Source of the DNA: Gaiellasilicea sp963850995
GTDB taxonomy: Bacteria > Actinomycetota > Thermoleophilia > Gaiellales > Gaiellaceae
Direction of reading: 5' to 3'
Length of the DNA stretch: 64,000 bases
NCBI GenBank assembly: GCA_963850995.1
Contig: CAWKNQ010000017.1
Coordinates: 26,337 to 90,336, forward strand
Part shown: piece after piece, positions 8,657-16,507 of the stretch
Layout of the letters: each line of letters opens with the position of its first letter
Position numbering within the stretch: the first letter of the stretch is position 1
Translations under genes and position numbers: made by a program
Notes under the pieces: model-generated
Databases searched by the model: none
What the model was told of the DNA's origin: nothing
The model's input: only the letters and a program-made list of their open reading frames with translations

Positions 8657-9533
8657 TCCGGCCTTCCTGCCGGACCGCGACGAAGACCGAGCCGACGATC
8701 AGGGCGGCACCCAGGCCGACGGCGAGCGTGATCTTCTCGTCGAGCAGGAGCGCGCCGAGTGCGATCGCGACGAGCGGGTTCACGTACTGGTGCGTGACGA
8801 CCTTCGAGATCGGTGCGTTCCGGAGCAGCCATGTGTACGCCGTGAAGGCGACGAGCGTGCCGAAGATGCCGAGATAGAGCCACGCGAGCACAGACTCGAG
8901 GCTGAACGAGGCCGGATCGGCTGAGCCGAGCTCGCCGCGCGCAGTCCCGAGGAGCAGGAGGACGACCCCCGCGCTCAGCATCTGCCAGGTCGACGCGACG
9001 AAGCCGTCCTGCGGGAGCGGCAACCGGTGGCCGAAGAACGAGCCGAGCGACCACGAGATGCTCGCGCCGAGCGCGAGCGCAAGCCCGATCGCGCTGGACG
9101 AGCCCTCGCCCCCCGGGATGACGACCAGGGCGAGCCCGCCGAGGCCCACGAGGACGGAGAGCCGCGTCGCGAGCGCGACCCGCTCGCGCGCGAGCGTGCG
9201 CAGAAGGATCACCTGCAGCGGCACCGTGCCGGCGATCATCGCGGCCGTGCTCGAGTCGATCCGAGTCTCGGCGAGGGTGACGACGCCGACGCCGAGCGCG
9301 AGCAGCGCCGTGCCGACGACCGTGGCCGCACCGAGCTCTCGCGGGGCGACCCGGAGGCTGCGTCCGGTCGCGACGAGGATCAGCGCGAGGAGTGCCCCGG
9401 CGAGGAGGAAGCGCGTGCCGGCCGAGAGAAACGCCGGCAGCGTGCGTACCGAGATCTTGATCGCCAAGTACGTCGAGCCCCAGACCAGGTAGACGGTCCA
9501 GAGGGCAATCAGGAACTTCCAGCGGGCGGCCAT
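8595..9533 (-). CDS. EamA-family permease
   Basis: 312 residues with ten predicted helices in two EamA repeats. It opens MAARWKFLIALWTVYLVWGSTYLAIK, where WGSTYLAIK is the hallmark of the YedA-like group, and has TLVAFTAYTWLLRNAPISKVVTHQYVNP-type sequence in the second half (quoted in parts: YTWLLRNAP, HQYVNPLVA). ATG 9533 is preferred over one five codons upstream. The C-terminus overlaps the cystathionine beta-synthase gene on the opposite strand by 62 bases. The exported compound is unknown. Confidence 0.82.
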   Translation of the reverse strand: MAARWKFLIALWTVYLVWGSTYLAIKISVRTLPAFLSAGTRFLLAGALLALILVATGRSLRVAPRELGAATVVGTALLALGVGVVTLAETRIDSSTAAMIAGTVPLQVILLRTLARERVALATRLSVLVGLGGLALVVIPGGEGSSSAIGLALALGASISWSLGSFFGHRLPLPQDGFVASTWQMLSAGVVLLLLGTARGELGSADPASFSLESVLAWLYLGIFGTLVAFTAYTWLLRNAPISKVVTHQYVNPLVAIALGALLLDEKITLAVGLGAALIVGSVFVAVRQEGRTTPRSPETAGARGTPADQTA

Positions 9534-9581
9534 GCCACTACAAGGCAACGCCAGCCAGAGGCGTGAGATTCCTCGGCCGAG

Positions 9582-10274
9582 TCAGCTCGGGGTTGAGCAG
9601 AGGTACTCCGCGTAGATTCTGTTCGGGGAGTACGTGGCCTGGTCGATGCGAAAGCCGGCGCGCTCGAGCATCGGCTCCAGCAGCCAGTTGAAGGTGCTGT
9701 GCTCGGTGGCCAGGTGCGTCTCGAGCTCGGCGCGTGTCCAGCCGTGGGCAGTGTCCTCGGCCGCGCCGTCCAGCCACTGCGCGACGAACGACTCGGTTTC
9801 GGCCGGCTCGCATGAGAAGACGAGATCCCGCAGGCGGAGGACGCCACCCGGTCGCAGCAGCTCCGCCAGCCGCTGCAAGGCGAGCGCTTTCCAGAAGTCG
9901 GGTAGGTGGTGGAGGGCGTTTCGCGAGTAAACGGCGTCGGGCGGCGCTCCGGTGTGCTCGTAGCTGAGAAAGCCGGCCTGAACGCACTCCACGTTTGAGA
10001 TGCCTTGCGCGGCCGCGCGCGAGCGAATCGCCGCGACCATCGCCGGCGAGATGTCGACGGCGAATACCCGCCGGCACATGGGCGCGACGGCGAGCGCGAA
10101 CGTGCCGGTCCCGGCACCGACATCGACGAGTGTGCTGTCGGAATCGACGCCGTGGCGCCGCAGCACGGCCAGGTCCTCGGCGGGATCGAAAGCTGCCTTC
10201 TGGTCATAGCGCTCGACGTAGTCGGCATCGAGGTGCTCCGGGCCGGCGAGCGCGATCTCGTCGAGCAGTCGCAC
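9582..10274 (-). CDS. Class I SAM-dependent methyltransferase
   Basis: 230 residues starting with GTG 10274, three bases beyond the adenosine deaminase stop, so translationally coupled to it. Motif I is LVDVGAGTGTFALAVAP, followed by VFAVDISPAMV (acidic SAM-ribose residue) and YSRNALHHLPDF, with LLRPGGVLRLRD as motif III. The C-terminal part (WTRAELETHLATEHSTFNW) resembles small-molecule or cofactor methyltransferases of the UbiE/YcgJ kind. The substrate is not evident from neighbours. Confidence 0.82.
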   Translation of the reverse strand: MRLLDEIALAGPEHLDADYVERYDQKAAFDPAEDLAVLRRHGVDSDSTLVDVGAGTGTFALAVAPMCRRVFAVDISPAMVAAIRSRAAAQGISNVECVQAGFLSYEHTGAPPDAVYSRNALHHLPDFWKALALQRLAELLRPGGVLRLRDLVFSCEPAETESFVAQWLDGAAEDTAHGWTRAELETHLATEHSTFNWLLEPMLERAGFRIDQATYSPNRIYAEYLCSTPS

Positions 10275-10276
10275 CG

Positions 10277-11274
10277 TCAGGCTGACCTGATGAAGCTCGC
10301 CTCGTGGCCGCGGGAGTTGGCGGCCTCGAGCTCGTCCCGGGTGAGCGCGCCGATCCGCTCCAGCAGCTCGAGCTCGTCGCGCAGGTGCGTGCGCATCATC
10401 TCGGGCCCGTCCGTCGCGATCGTGAAGGCGACGCCGTTCTCGACGAACGCCCGGAACGTCGCGCGCACGGCATCCTCGTCCGGGAGCGCCTTCGTGAGCA
10501 GGTTCGACGTCGGGCAGATCTCCAGCACGATGCCCTGCTCCTGCAGGAGGCGCATCAACTCGGGGTGCTGGGCCGCGAGGATGCCGTGGCCGATCCGGTC
10601 GGGGCGAAGGTGCTCGACCACCTCTCGCGACCTCCTCCGCGCCCGTCTCGCCTTCCTCCCCGACGTGGATCGTGACGCCGAGCCCCGCCGCCCGCGCGGC
10701 CTCGACCATGGGTGTGATCTGCGTGTAGTCGTAGCGGCCACCGCCCGGCCGCGGGCCTGCGATGTCGATTCCGACGACTCCCCGTGATGCCCAGCTGATC
10801 GCCTTCTCGACGATCACTTCGTTCTGCCGGTGCGAGAACGTCCGGTCCATCATCAGGATCAGTCCGGCTCGAACCTGCGGATACTCGAGGCCGGCGATGT
10901 CGAGACCGCGGATCGCGGCGAGGATGATGTGGTCGAGGTCGCGCTCGCCGCCCCGGTTCCGCTTCATCGGGTTGAAGCGCAGCTCGAGCGTCGTGATCCT
11001 CTGGCTGCGATAGGCGCCGCCGATTGCGCCGTGCACCGAGCGCTCGACTGCGAGCGGGGAGGACTGGATCAGCTCCGTCCAGTGGTAGATCCGGTCGAGC
11101 GCGTCGAGGTTCTCGACGCCGCGCGGGATCGGAGACGGTGACGAGCGCGTCGAACTCCCAGTAGTCCTTCACCGGGAGCGCGATCCCCTGCTCGTGCGCG
11201 AGCGACCAAAGGATGTCGGAGGCGACCGAGCCGCCGAGGTGGGTGTGCAGCTCGGCGAGACCCTGGTCGAGCAT
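10277..11274 (-). CDS. add: Adenosine deaminase, interrupted by two frameshifts
   Basis: Converts adenosine to inosine for purine salvage. The protein can be read in three pieces: residues from ATG 11274 with the zinc ligands H10 and H12 (ELHTHLGGS) to about 11127; then from about 11119 down to 10632 with ERSVHGAIGGAYR, ELRFNPMKR and HVGEEGE; then to the stop at 10277 with RIGHGILA, EICPTSN and IATDGPEMM. One base too many (or two too few) explains each break. Pieces joined, the length (about 332) is normal and every catalytic motif is present, so sequence error is more likely than decay. A TAAGCT -10 box (minus strand, 11284-11289) lies eight bases before the ATG. Confidence 0.82.
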
Positions 11275-11289
11275 CGCGTTCGAGCTTAT

Positions 11290-11312
11290 CCAAGTAACAG
11301 ACTGTTACTTGG
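11290..11312. repeat. AT-rich perfect palindrome, copy 1 of a dispersed repeat
   Basis: Arms CCAAGTAACAG and CTGTTACTTGG flank a single A. The same palindrome occurs at 39717-39741 and, degenerate, at 36491-36513. Here it supplies the TAA stop (11305-11307) of the esterase gene on the minus strand and lies directly upstream of the adenosine deaminase -10 box. A perfect 23-base palindrome of this low GC is out of character with the surrounding sequence. Role unknown: terminator, protein site or mobile palindrome are all possible. Confidence 0.7.
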
Positions 11313-11934
11313 CGTCGAGCGCGCTCGCGACGAACTCTCGGAGCTCGGGGACGATGCGGGGGTCGATCGTGTGCGCGAGCGGCGCTTCGCGGTAGAGCAC
11401 GTCGGCTCCGGCCTGCTCGAGCGTGGCCCGCGCCTGGCGGCTGAAGTCGGCCGGGATGACGGCGTCGAGCGAGCCGTGGGCGATCGCGACCGGGTAGCCC
11501 TCGAGCCCGCCGAGGTCGAGCTCGAGCCCGTCGACGCTGGGCATGAACCCTGAGAGGGCGACGATCCCGGCGGGCCGCGTACCGGCGCCGCGGCCGAGCC
11601 CGAGCGCCCAGCTCATCACCGCGCCCTGAGAGAAGCCGCCGAGCACGGTGCGCTCGAGCGGGATGTCGAGCGCGTCGAGCCAGGCCGACGCGGCCTCGAA
11701 GGTGGGCCAGAACGTGGACGGTTCCGGGGTGGGGAGGCCGCCCAGCGCATACCAGTGCGCGCCGCCCGGGGGCAGCGAGAGCGGCCCGCGCGGGGTCACG
11801 CCGAGGAGTCGCCTCTCCGGGTCGAGGGCGTCGAGAAGGGGGTAGAGGTCGCGCTCGTCGGCGCCGCGGCCGTGCAGGAGGACGAGCGCGCCCTCCGGCT
11901 CGGCCGCGGCGGGCCGCTCGAGCGCCTCGATCAC
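11305..11934 (-). CDS. Phospholipase/carboxylesterase, MhqD-like
   Basis: 209 residues, alpha/beta hydrolase of the esterase YpfH/MhqD group. LLHGRGADERDLYPL gives the oxyanion region, the nucleophile is S102 in GGFSQGAVMS, the acid D157 in HGSLDAVIP, and the base H188 in APLAHTIDP. GTG 11934 overlaps the stop of the upstream VOC dioxygenase gene by four bases, so the two are co-translated. In Bacillus the mhqD and mhqO genes are co-controlled by MhqR in the response to hydroquinones; the same gene types here sit beside a divergent MarR regulator. The substrate is inferred. Confidence 0.82.
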   Translation of the reverse strand: MIEALERPAAAEPEGALVLLHGRGADERDLYPLLDALDPERRLLGVTPRGPLSLPPGGAHWYALGGLPTPEPSTFWPTFEAASAWLDALDIPLERTVLGGFSQGAVMSWALGLGRGAGTRPAGIVALSGFMPSVDGLELDLGGLEGYPVAIAHGSLDAVIPADFSRQARATLEQAGADVLYREAPLAHTIDPRIVPELREFVASALDAK

Positions 11935-12857
11935 GTCGCCGCCCACGCGCCGCGAGGATCGGGCAGCGGCGTGAGCGCCGGCTCGATCCGCTCGCGCAGG
12001 TGCTCGAACGCGGGCGGCAGCGAGAGCCGCTCGCCCAGGTGCTCGGGATCCTCGTCGGTCGCGAACCCGGGGCCGAGCGTGGCGAGCTCGAAGAGGACAC
12101 CGCTCGGCTCGCGGAAGTAGATCGACTTGAAGTAGAAGCGGTCGATCACGGGCGTGGGCCGGTAGCCGGCAGCCTCGACGTGCCGCTGCCAGGCCTCGTG
12201 CTCCTCTTGCTGCGTCCCCCAGGCAACGTGGTGCACCGTGCCCGCGCCGGGCACTCCCGCTCCCGCCGGAGGCGCGTCGTAGCTGATCCAGCCGCCGCGA
12301 CGGGCGCCGCGCGCCTCCCACGTGGAGTCGCCTGCCGCGGTGAAGCCGAGCGTCTCCTCGAGCAGGCCGCGGCTGCGCTCCGGATCGGAGGAGAACGCGC
12401 GCACGCCCTCGAAGCCCTGCAGCGCGAGCCCCGACGGGATCTCGGGGTGCTTCGCGACGAGCGGCGCGTCGGCGGTCTCGACGACGGCGAGCTCGAGCCG
12501 CATCCCCTCGAAGTCGGTGAAGACGAGGCCGGACTCGTGCCGCTCGACCTCGACGCCCTCGGCGCCGAGCCGCTCCTCCCAGAAGTCGAGCGCGTCGGTG
12601 CTCGCGACCCGCCAGACGATCGTGTGGATCATCCCGGCTCCAGCGCGGCCGCGGCGCGCGCCCGGGTACTCGAAGAAGGTGATGTCGGCGCCGGCACTCC
12701 CCTGCTCGTCCGCGTAGAAGAGGTGGTAGACGGTCGGGTCGTCCTGGTTGACGGTCTTCTTGACGAGGCGCAGGCCGAGCACGCGGGTGTAGAAGTCGAC
12801 GTTCCGGGGAGCGTCCCCGGTGATCAGCGTGATGTGGTGGATTCCTTCGAGCCGCAT
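11931..12857 (-). CDS. Ring-cleaving dioxygenase, MhqO-like (two VOC domains)
   Basis: 308 residues with two VOC repeats. The first opens MRLEGIHHITLITGDAP; the second contains GTVHHVAWGTQ (metal histidine) and PSGVLFELATLGPGF (metal glutamate), consistent with an Fe or Mn ring-cleaving enzyme. The closest named family is MhqO/CatE-like dioxygenase, thought to open hydroquinone or catechol rings. It starts at ATG 12857, 69 bases from the divergent MarR gene, and is followed with a four-base overlap by the MhqD-like esterase. The pair forms a likely quinone-detoxification operon. Confidence 0.86.
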   Translation of the reverse strand: MRLEGIHHITLITGDAPRNVDFYTRVLGLRLVKKTVNQDDPTVYHLFYADEQGSAGADITFFEYPGARRGRAGAGMIHTIVWRVASTDALDFWEERLGAEGVEVERHESGLVFTDFEGMRLELAVVETADAPLVAKHPEIPSGLALQGFEGVRAFSSDPERSRGLLEETLGFTAAGDSTWEARGARRGGWISYDAPPAGAGVPGAGTVHHVAWGTQQEEHEAWQRHVEAAGYRPTPVIDRFYFKSIYFREPSGVLFELATLGPGFATDEDPEHLGERLSLPPAFEHLRERIEPALTPLPDPRGAWAAT

Positions 12858-12890
12858 CGGCCCTCGCTTTCTGGGTCATCTCTTGGCCTG

Positions 12891-12918
12891 TTGACTTTCT
12901 TGCGTGTGCAAATATAAT
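12891..12918 (+). promoter_or_regulatory. Promoter of the MarR gene (TTGACT, 16 bp, TATAAT)
   Basis: TTGACT at 12891-12896 and a perfect TATAAT at 12913-12918 are 16 bases apart. The -10 box ends eight bases before ATG 12927, so the transcript would begin at or next to the start codon. This is the most AT-rich and most consensus-like promoter in the window. Confidence 0.72.
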
Positions 12919-12932
12919 AGTTGCAGATGCAA
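12900..12932. promoter_or_regulatory. Two tandem TTGC-N4-GCAA operators
   Basis: TTGCGTGTGCAA at 12900-12911 and TTGCAGATGCAA at 12921-12932 are each dyads of the form TTGC-N4-GCAA, 21 bases centre to centre, that is, two helical turns. They bracket the -10 box of the MarR gene and lie in the 69-base gap to the divergent dioxygenase. MarR-family repressors bind such dyads, so these are the expected sites for the adjacent regulator and would control both directions. Confidence 0.68.
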
Positions 12933-13370
12933 GGAAATGTCAAGCTGCTCTCCCCGGTCGAGCTCGGCGCCTGGCGGGGCTTCCTCCGCGCCCACGCGGC
13001 AATCGTGCGCCGGCTCGACGCCGAGCTGGAGGCGGAGCACGGACTCTCGCTGAGCGCCTACGAGGTGCTCCTCCTCCTACACGAGGCGCCCGGACGGCGC
13101 CTGCGGATGTCGGAGCTAGCCGACTCGGCCCTCCTCAGCCACAGCGGGATGACGCGGCTGGTCGACCGGCTCGTCGGGGCAGGTCTCGTCCAGCGCCGCC
13201 GCTGCGACGAGGATCGACGCGGCTTCTTCGCCGAGCCCACAGCCGCCGGGACGGCGCTCTTCAGGCGCGCCCGGACCACCCATCTCCGGGGCATCCGTGA
13301 GCGCTTCCTCTCGCGCCTCTCGGACGCCGAGCTCGCCGGGCTCGTCGACCTCTGGGACCGCGTGGCGTGA
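12927..13370 (+). CDS. MarR-family transcriptional regulator (MhqR-like)
   Basis: 147 residues. Winged-helix MarR fold: helices before ELEAEHGLSLSAYEVLLLLHEAP, the recognition region MSELADSALLSHSGMTRLVDRL, and the wing with VQRRRCDEDRRGFFAEPT (the conserved DxRG). I choose ATG 12927 because the -10 box and an operator leave no room upstream. It is divergent from the MhqO-MhqD-like genes and probably represses them and itself until a quinone or similar compound inactivates it. Which compound is sensed cannot be told; it has one cysteine, in RRRCDEDRR. Confidence 0.88.
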   Translation: MQGNVKLLSPVELGAWRGFLRAHAAIVRRLDAELEAEHGLSLSAYEVLLLLHEAPGRRLRMSELADSALLSHSGMTRLVDRLVGAGLVQRRRCDEDRRGFFAEPTAAGTALFRRARTTHLRGIRERFLSRLSDAELAGLVDLWDRVA

Positions 13371-13416
13371 GGATGGCCGCTTTCACGGCCGCCCTCTCTG
13401 CATAGACTCACCGAGG

Positions 13417-14565
13417 ATGAAGATCGGGATCGTCGTCCCGTTCTCGTGGTCATTCTGGGGCGCCGTCGTCGAGCACGCCGAGCTGCAGGCGGCCGCGCTG
13501 CGCGACCTCGGGCACGAGGTGCGCCTGGTGATGGGGAACGACCCGCCGGGACAGTTCACGCGCGCGCTCCATCCGCGGGTGGGGCGGCACGGCGACCCGC
13601 CGCCGGAGGTGATCCCGATCGGCCGCTCCGTGATCGTCCCGGCGAACGGCTCGCTGCCGAACATCATCCTCAGCCCGCGCTCGATCTTCCGGATCCGACG
13701 GGTGCTCGAGCGGGAGCGGTTCGACCTCCTGCACCTGCACGAGCCGATGACGCCGACACCGTGCATCGCGTCGCTCGCGCTCTTCGAGGGGCCGATGGTG
13801 GGGACGCACCACGCGAGCGGCGACCTCGGCTGGATGCGGCTCGCGACGCCGGTCTGGGGCTTCCTCGAGCAACGGCTCGACCGCCGCATCGCCGTCTCCG
13901 AGCAGGCGCGCGCGTCGGCGCAGCGGTGGCTGCCCGGCGAGTACGAGATCGTGCCGAACGGCGTCCTGATCCCGGAAGGCGTCGAGCCCGGCGGGCGCGA
14001 GCATCGCGTCGTGTTTGCCGGCCGACAGGAGCCGCGAAAGGGCCTTCAGGTCCTGCTGCGCGCCTGGCCGGACGTGCGCAGACGTACCGGCGCGACGCTC
14101 CGGATCGCGGGCGCGGACCCGCTCGCGGTGCGGCTGCTGCTCGCCCGCCTGCGCGTGCCGGACGAGGGCATCGAGGTGCTCGGCTTCCTCAGCCAGGACG
14201 AGCTGACCGCCGAGCTCTCGTCCGCGAAGGCGCTCGTCGCGCCCTCGCTCGGGGGCGAGAGCTTCGGCATGGTGCTCACGCGGGCGTTCGCCTGCGCGAC
14301 CCCGGTCGTCGCGTCCGACATTCCCGGCTACCGTGACGTGATGACGCCTCACACGGCCATGGCCGTTCCTGCCGGCGACGTGGAGGCGCTCGCAGCCGCA
14401 GTCTCCGGGCTGCTCGAGGACGAGCCGCGGCGTGAGGCGCTCGGCGCCGCAGCGCGGGAGCTCGCGGTCGACCGCTACTCCTGGGCCGACATCGCCCGCC
14501 GGCTCGTGGCGATCTACGAAGCCGCAGGCGCCGGCGCGACGAGCGGCCTGGCGGACGTCGCGTGA
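13417..14565 (+). CDS. Glycosyltransferase family 4, PimA-like
   Basis: 382 residues, GT-B fold. The N-terminal half opens MKIGIVVPFSWSFWGAVVEH and has HLHEPMTPTPCIAS and THHASGD; the C-terminal half has VFAGRQEPRKGLQVLL and SLGGESFGMVLTRAFA. This resembles PimA-type mannosyltransferases acting on membrane inositol lipids. Oddity: the EX7E donor-binding motif has Arg in place of the second Glu (E-SFGMVLT-R). Start ATG 13417 is eight bases after TAGACT (13403-13408). It overlaps the next gene by four bases, suggesting a shared role in envelope glycolipids, which is inference. Confidence 0.85.
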   Translation: MKIGIVVPFSWSFWGAVVEHAELQAAALRDLGHEVRLVMGNDPPGQFTRALHPRVGRHGDPPPEVIPIGRSVIVPANGSLPNIILSPRSIFRIRRVLERERFDLLHLHEPMTPTPCIASLALFEGPMVGTHHASGDLGWMRLATPVWGFLEQRLDRRIAVSEQARASAQRWLPGEYEIVPNGVLIPEGVEPGGREHRVVFAGRQEPRKGLQVLLRAWPDVRRRTGATLRIAGADPLAVRLLLARLRVPDEGIEVLGFLSQDELTAELSSAKALVAPSLGGESFGMVLTRAFACATPVVASDIPGYRDVMTPHTAMAVPAGDVEALAAAVSGLLEDEPRREALGAAARELAVDRYSWADIARRLVAIYEAAGAGATSGLADVA

Positions 14566-15614
14566 GCCTCGTGCCGCGCAGCCCGTGGATCCGCGGCGGG
14601 CTCGTGCTCCCCTTCTTCGCGGCTGTCGTCGTGCTGCTCTGGTGGCGCGGCCCCGACTGGCACGTCGTCCGTCACGCGCTCGACCTCGTCAACTGGGCCT
14701 GGATCGGGTTCGCGCTCCTGCTCAACCTCGTCTCGGTGCTCTTCCGGTCGTTCGCGTGGCGGCTAACGATCGACCAGGCGCTCGATCCGCCGCGACCGCG
14801 CTTCGACAAGATCTTCTCGGCGTTCTCGATCGGACTGCTGGCGAACGCGATCCTGCCCGGCCGGATCGGCGAGCTGGCGCGTGTCGCGGTGCTGCGCCGG
14901 CACGTGCAGCAGGGCCCGGGGACGACGGGCACGCTCGTCGGAACCGTGTTCGCGCACCGGCTCTTCGATCTCTTCCCCGCACTCATCCTCGTCGCCTACG
15001 TGATCGCGACTGCGAAGGTCCCGCACTGGGCGGTGACGAGCCTCGTGATCGTCTCCGCGGCGGGGACGATGCTCTTCATGGCCGGGGTCGCGGGTGCCCG
15101 CCGGCGTCACCAGACGAGCCTCGACGACGCTCATCCAGCGCGGCGGCTGCTGGCGATGGCCCGGCAGGGCCTCTCCGTGCTTCGCTCGCCGCTGCCCGCC
15201 CTGGGAGCGATCCTGTTCCAGTGCGCGGGATGGTTGATGCAGCTGTTCGCCGTCTACGTCGCGATGCGGGCTTTCGACATCCATGCGCCGCTTTCGGCTG
15301 CTGCGCTCGTCTTGCTTCTGATGAACGTCGCGACGATCTTCCCGCTCTGGCCGGGAAACATCGGCCTCCTCCAGGCGGCGGTCGCGCTGCCGCTCGTCCA
15401 GTACGGCGTCGCGTACTCGACGGGCTTCGCGTACGCGCTCGTGCTCCAGATGCTCGAGATGTCCGTCGGCGTCGGGGTCGGCCTGCTCTTCCTGGCGCGC
15501 GAGGGGCTCTCGTTCGCGATGCTGCGCGGGCTGCCCGAGGAGACGGAGCTGGCCGAGGAGACCGACCAACGGCGACCGGTCGAGCAACGTGCGCGCGCTG
15601 GCGTGTCCGGCTAG
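14562..15614 (+). CDS. UPF0104 / lysylphosphatidylglycerol synthase-like membrane protein
   Basis: 350 residues with about eight transmembrane helices, the UPF0104 (AglD/MprF N-terminal-like) fold. Typical segments are NAILPGRIGELARVAVLRRH, TVFAHRLFDLFPALILV and FPLWPGNIGLLQAAVALPL. Members act as or resemble lipid flippases and often accompany glycosyltransferases, as here, where GTG 14562 overlaps the GT4 stop. The C-terminal 25 residues are charged and overlap the start of glycerate kinase by 26 bases. Confidence 0.82.
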   Translation: MSLVPRSPWIRGGLVLPFFAAVVVLLWWRGPDWHVVRHALDLVNWAWIGFALLLNLVSVLFRSFAWRLTIDQALDPPRPRFDKIFSAFSIGLLANAILPGRIGELARVAVLRRHVQQGPGTTGTLVGTVFAHRLFDLFPALILVAYVIATAKVPHWAVTSLVIVSAAGTMLFMAGVAGARRRHQTSLDDAHPARRLLAMARQGLSVLRSPLPALGAILFQCAGWLMQLFAVYVAMRAFDIHAPLSAAALVLLLMNVATIFPLWPGNIGLLQAAVALPLVQYGVAYSTGFAYALVLQMLEMSVGVGVGLLFLAREGLSFAMLRGLPEETELAEETDQRRPVEQRARAGVSG

Positions 15615-16503
15615 CCTCAAGAACGTCCTCGACGCTGCCGCTGCCGCTGCAGCGCTGGGCGAAGGGCTCCGGCGAGGCGGCGCGTCCGCCGTCGAGCTCC
15701 CGGTCGCGGACGGCGGCGAGGGGACCGCGGCAGTCCTGCACTCGGCGCTCGGCGGCGAGTGGCGCGAGGCGGACGTGCACGACGCCTTCGGCCGCCCGTG
15801 CGCCGCGCGCTGGCTGCTCCTGCCGGAGGGTGAGGCCGTGGTCGAGGCGGCGGCCGCGATCCCGCTCGACCCGTCCCGGCTCGATCCGCTCGCCGCGTCG
15901 AGCCGCGGCTTCGGCGAGCTCGTCCTCGCGGCGCTCGCCGAGCGTCCTCGCTCGCTCCTGCGTCTGCCTCGGCGGCACCGCGACGATGGACGCCGGCGCC
16001 GGCTTCCTCGAGCTCGTGCGCGAGCTTCCCGTGCCCGCGCGTGTCGCGTGCGACGTCCGGGCCACCCTTCTCGAGGCGCCGCGGCTCTTCGGCCCGCAAA
16101 AGGGCGCCGGTCCCGCCGAGGTGCTCGAGCTCGAGCGCCGGTTCGCCGCCCGGGGAGAGCTTGTGTTGTTTCAACACAAGCCCGGCTCCGGCGCCGCGGG
16201 TGGGCTCGGCGCGGCGCTCGCCTCGCTCGGCGCGAGCCTCGAGCCGGGCGCTCCGCTCGTCCTCGACAGCGTCGGCTTCGACCCGTCGGGCTACGACCTC
16301 GTCGTCACCGGCGAGGGCCGCGTCGACGCCACGACCTGGCTTGGCAAGGCGCCCGGCGAAGTCGTGCGCCGAGCCGCCGGCACCCGTTGTGTGATCTTCG
16401 GCGGCGTCGTCGAGGAGTCGCTCGCAGGCGTCGAGACGCACGCGCTTTCGGGCGATCCGGCGCGGGCGCGTGCCGACCTGGTGGCGCTCGGACCGAGACC
16501 TAA
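15589..16503 (+). CDS. glxK: Glycerate 2-kinase, frameshifted
   Basis: Phosphorylates glycerate. From GTG 15589 the protein reads RALACPASLKNVLDAA (the usual start is APDSFKGSL-like), VADGGEGTAAVL, and on to RPRSLL at 15960; one extra base near 15961 moves the sense to the next frame, which gives VCLGGTATMDAGAGFLEL, LFGPQKGAGP, KPGSGAAGGLGAAL and VTGEGRVDATTWLGKAPGEV. The second frame has no stop near 16500, so a second slip close to the end is likely; the stop at 16501-16503 is the natural end. Motifs are otherwise intact, so error is more likely than decay. An intragenic palindrome lies at 16159-16181. Confidence 0.8.
   Translation: MRALACPASLKNVLDAAAAAAALGEGLRRGGASAVELPVADGGEGTAAVLHSALGGEWREADVHDAFGRPCAARWLLLPEGEAVVEAAAAIPLDPSRLDPLAASSRGFGELVLAALAERPRSLLRLPRRHRDDGRRRRLPRARARASRARACRVRRPGHPSRGAAALRPAKGRRSRRGARARAPVRRPGRACVVSTQARLRRRGWARRGARLARREPRAGRSARPRQRRLRPVGLRPRRHRRGPRRRHDLAWQGARRSRAPSRRHPLCDLRRRRRGVARRRRDARAFGRSGAGACRPGGARTET
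16159..16181. repeat. Intragenic AT-rich palindrome in glycerate kinase
   Basis: GCTTGTGTTG, TTT, then CAACACAAGC: ten-base perfect arms around three bases. It is in frame, encoding the residues LVLFQHK. Its low GC stands out from the gene around it. It is not the same sequence as the repeat at 11290 and 39717. Confidence 0.55.
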
Positions 16504-16507
16504 GTCT

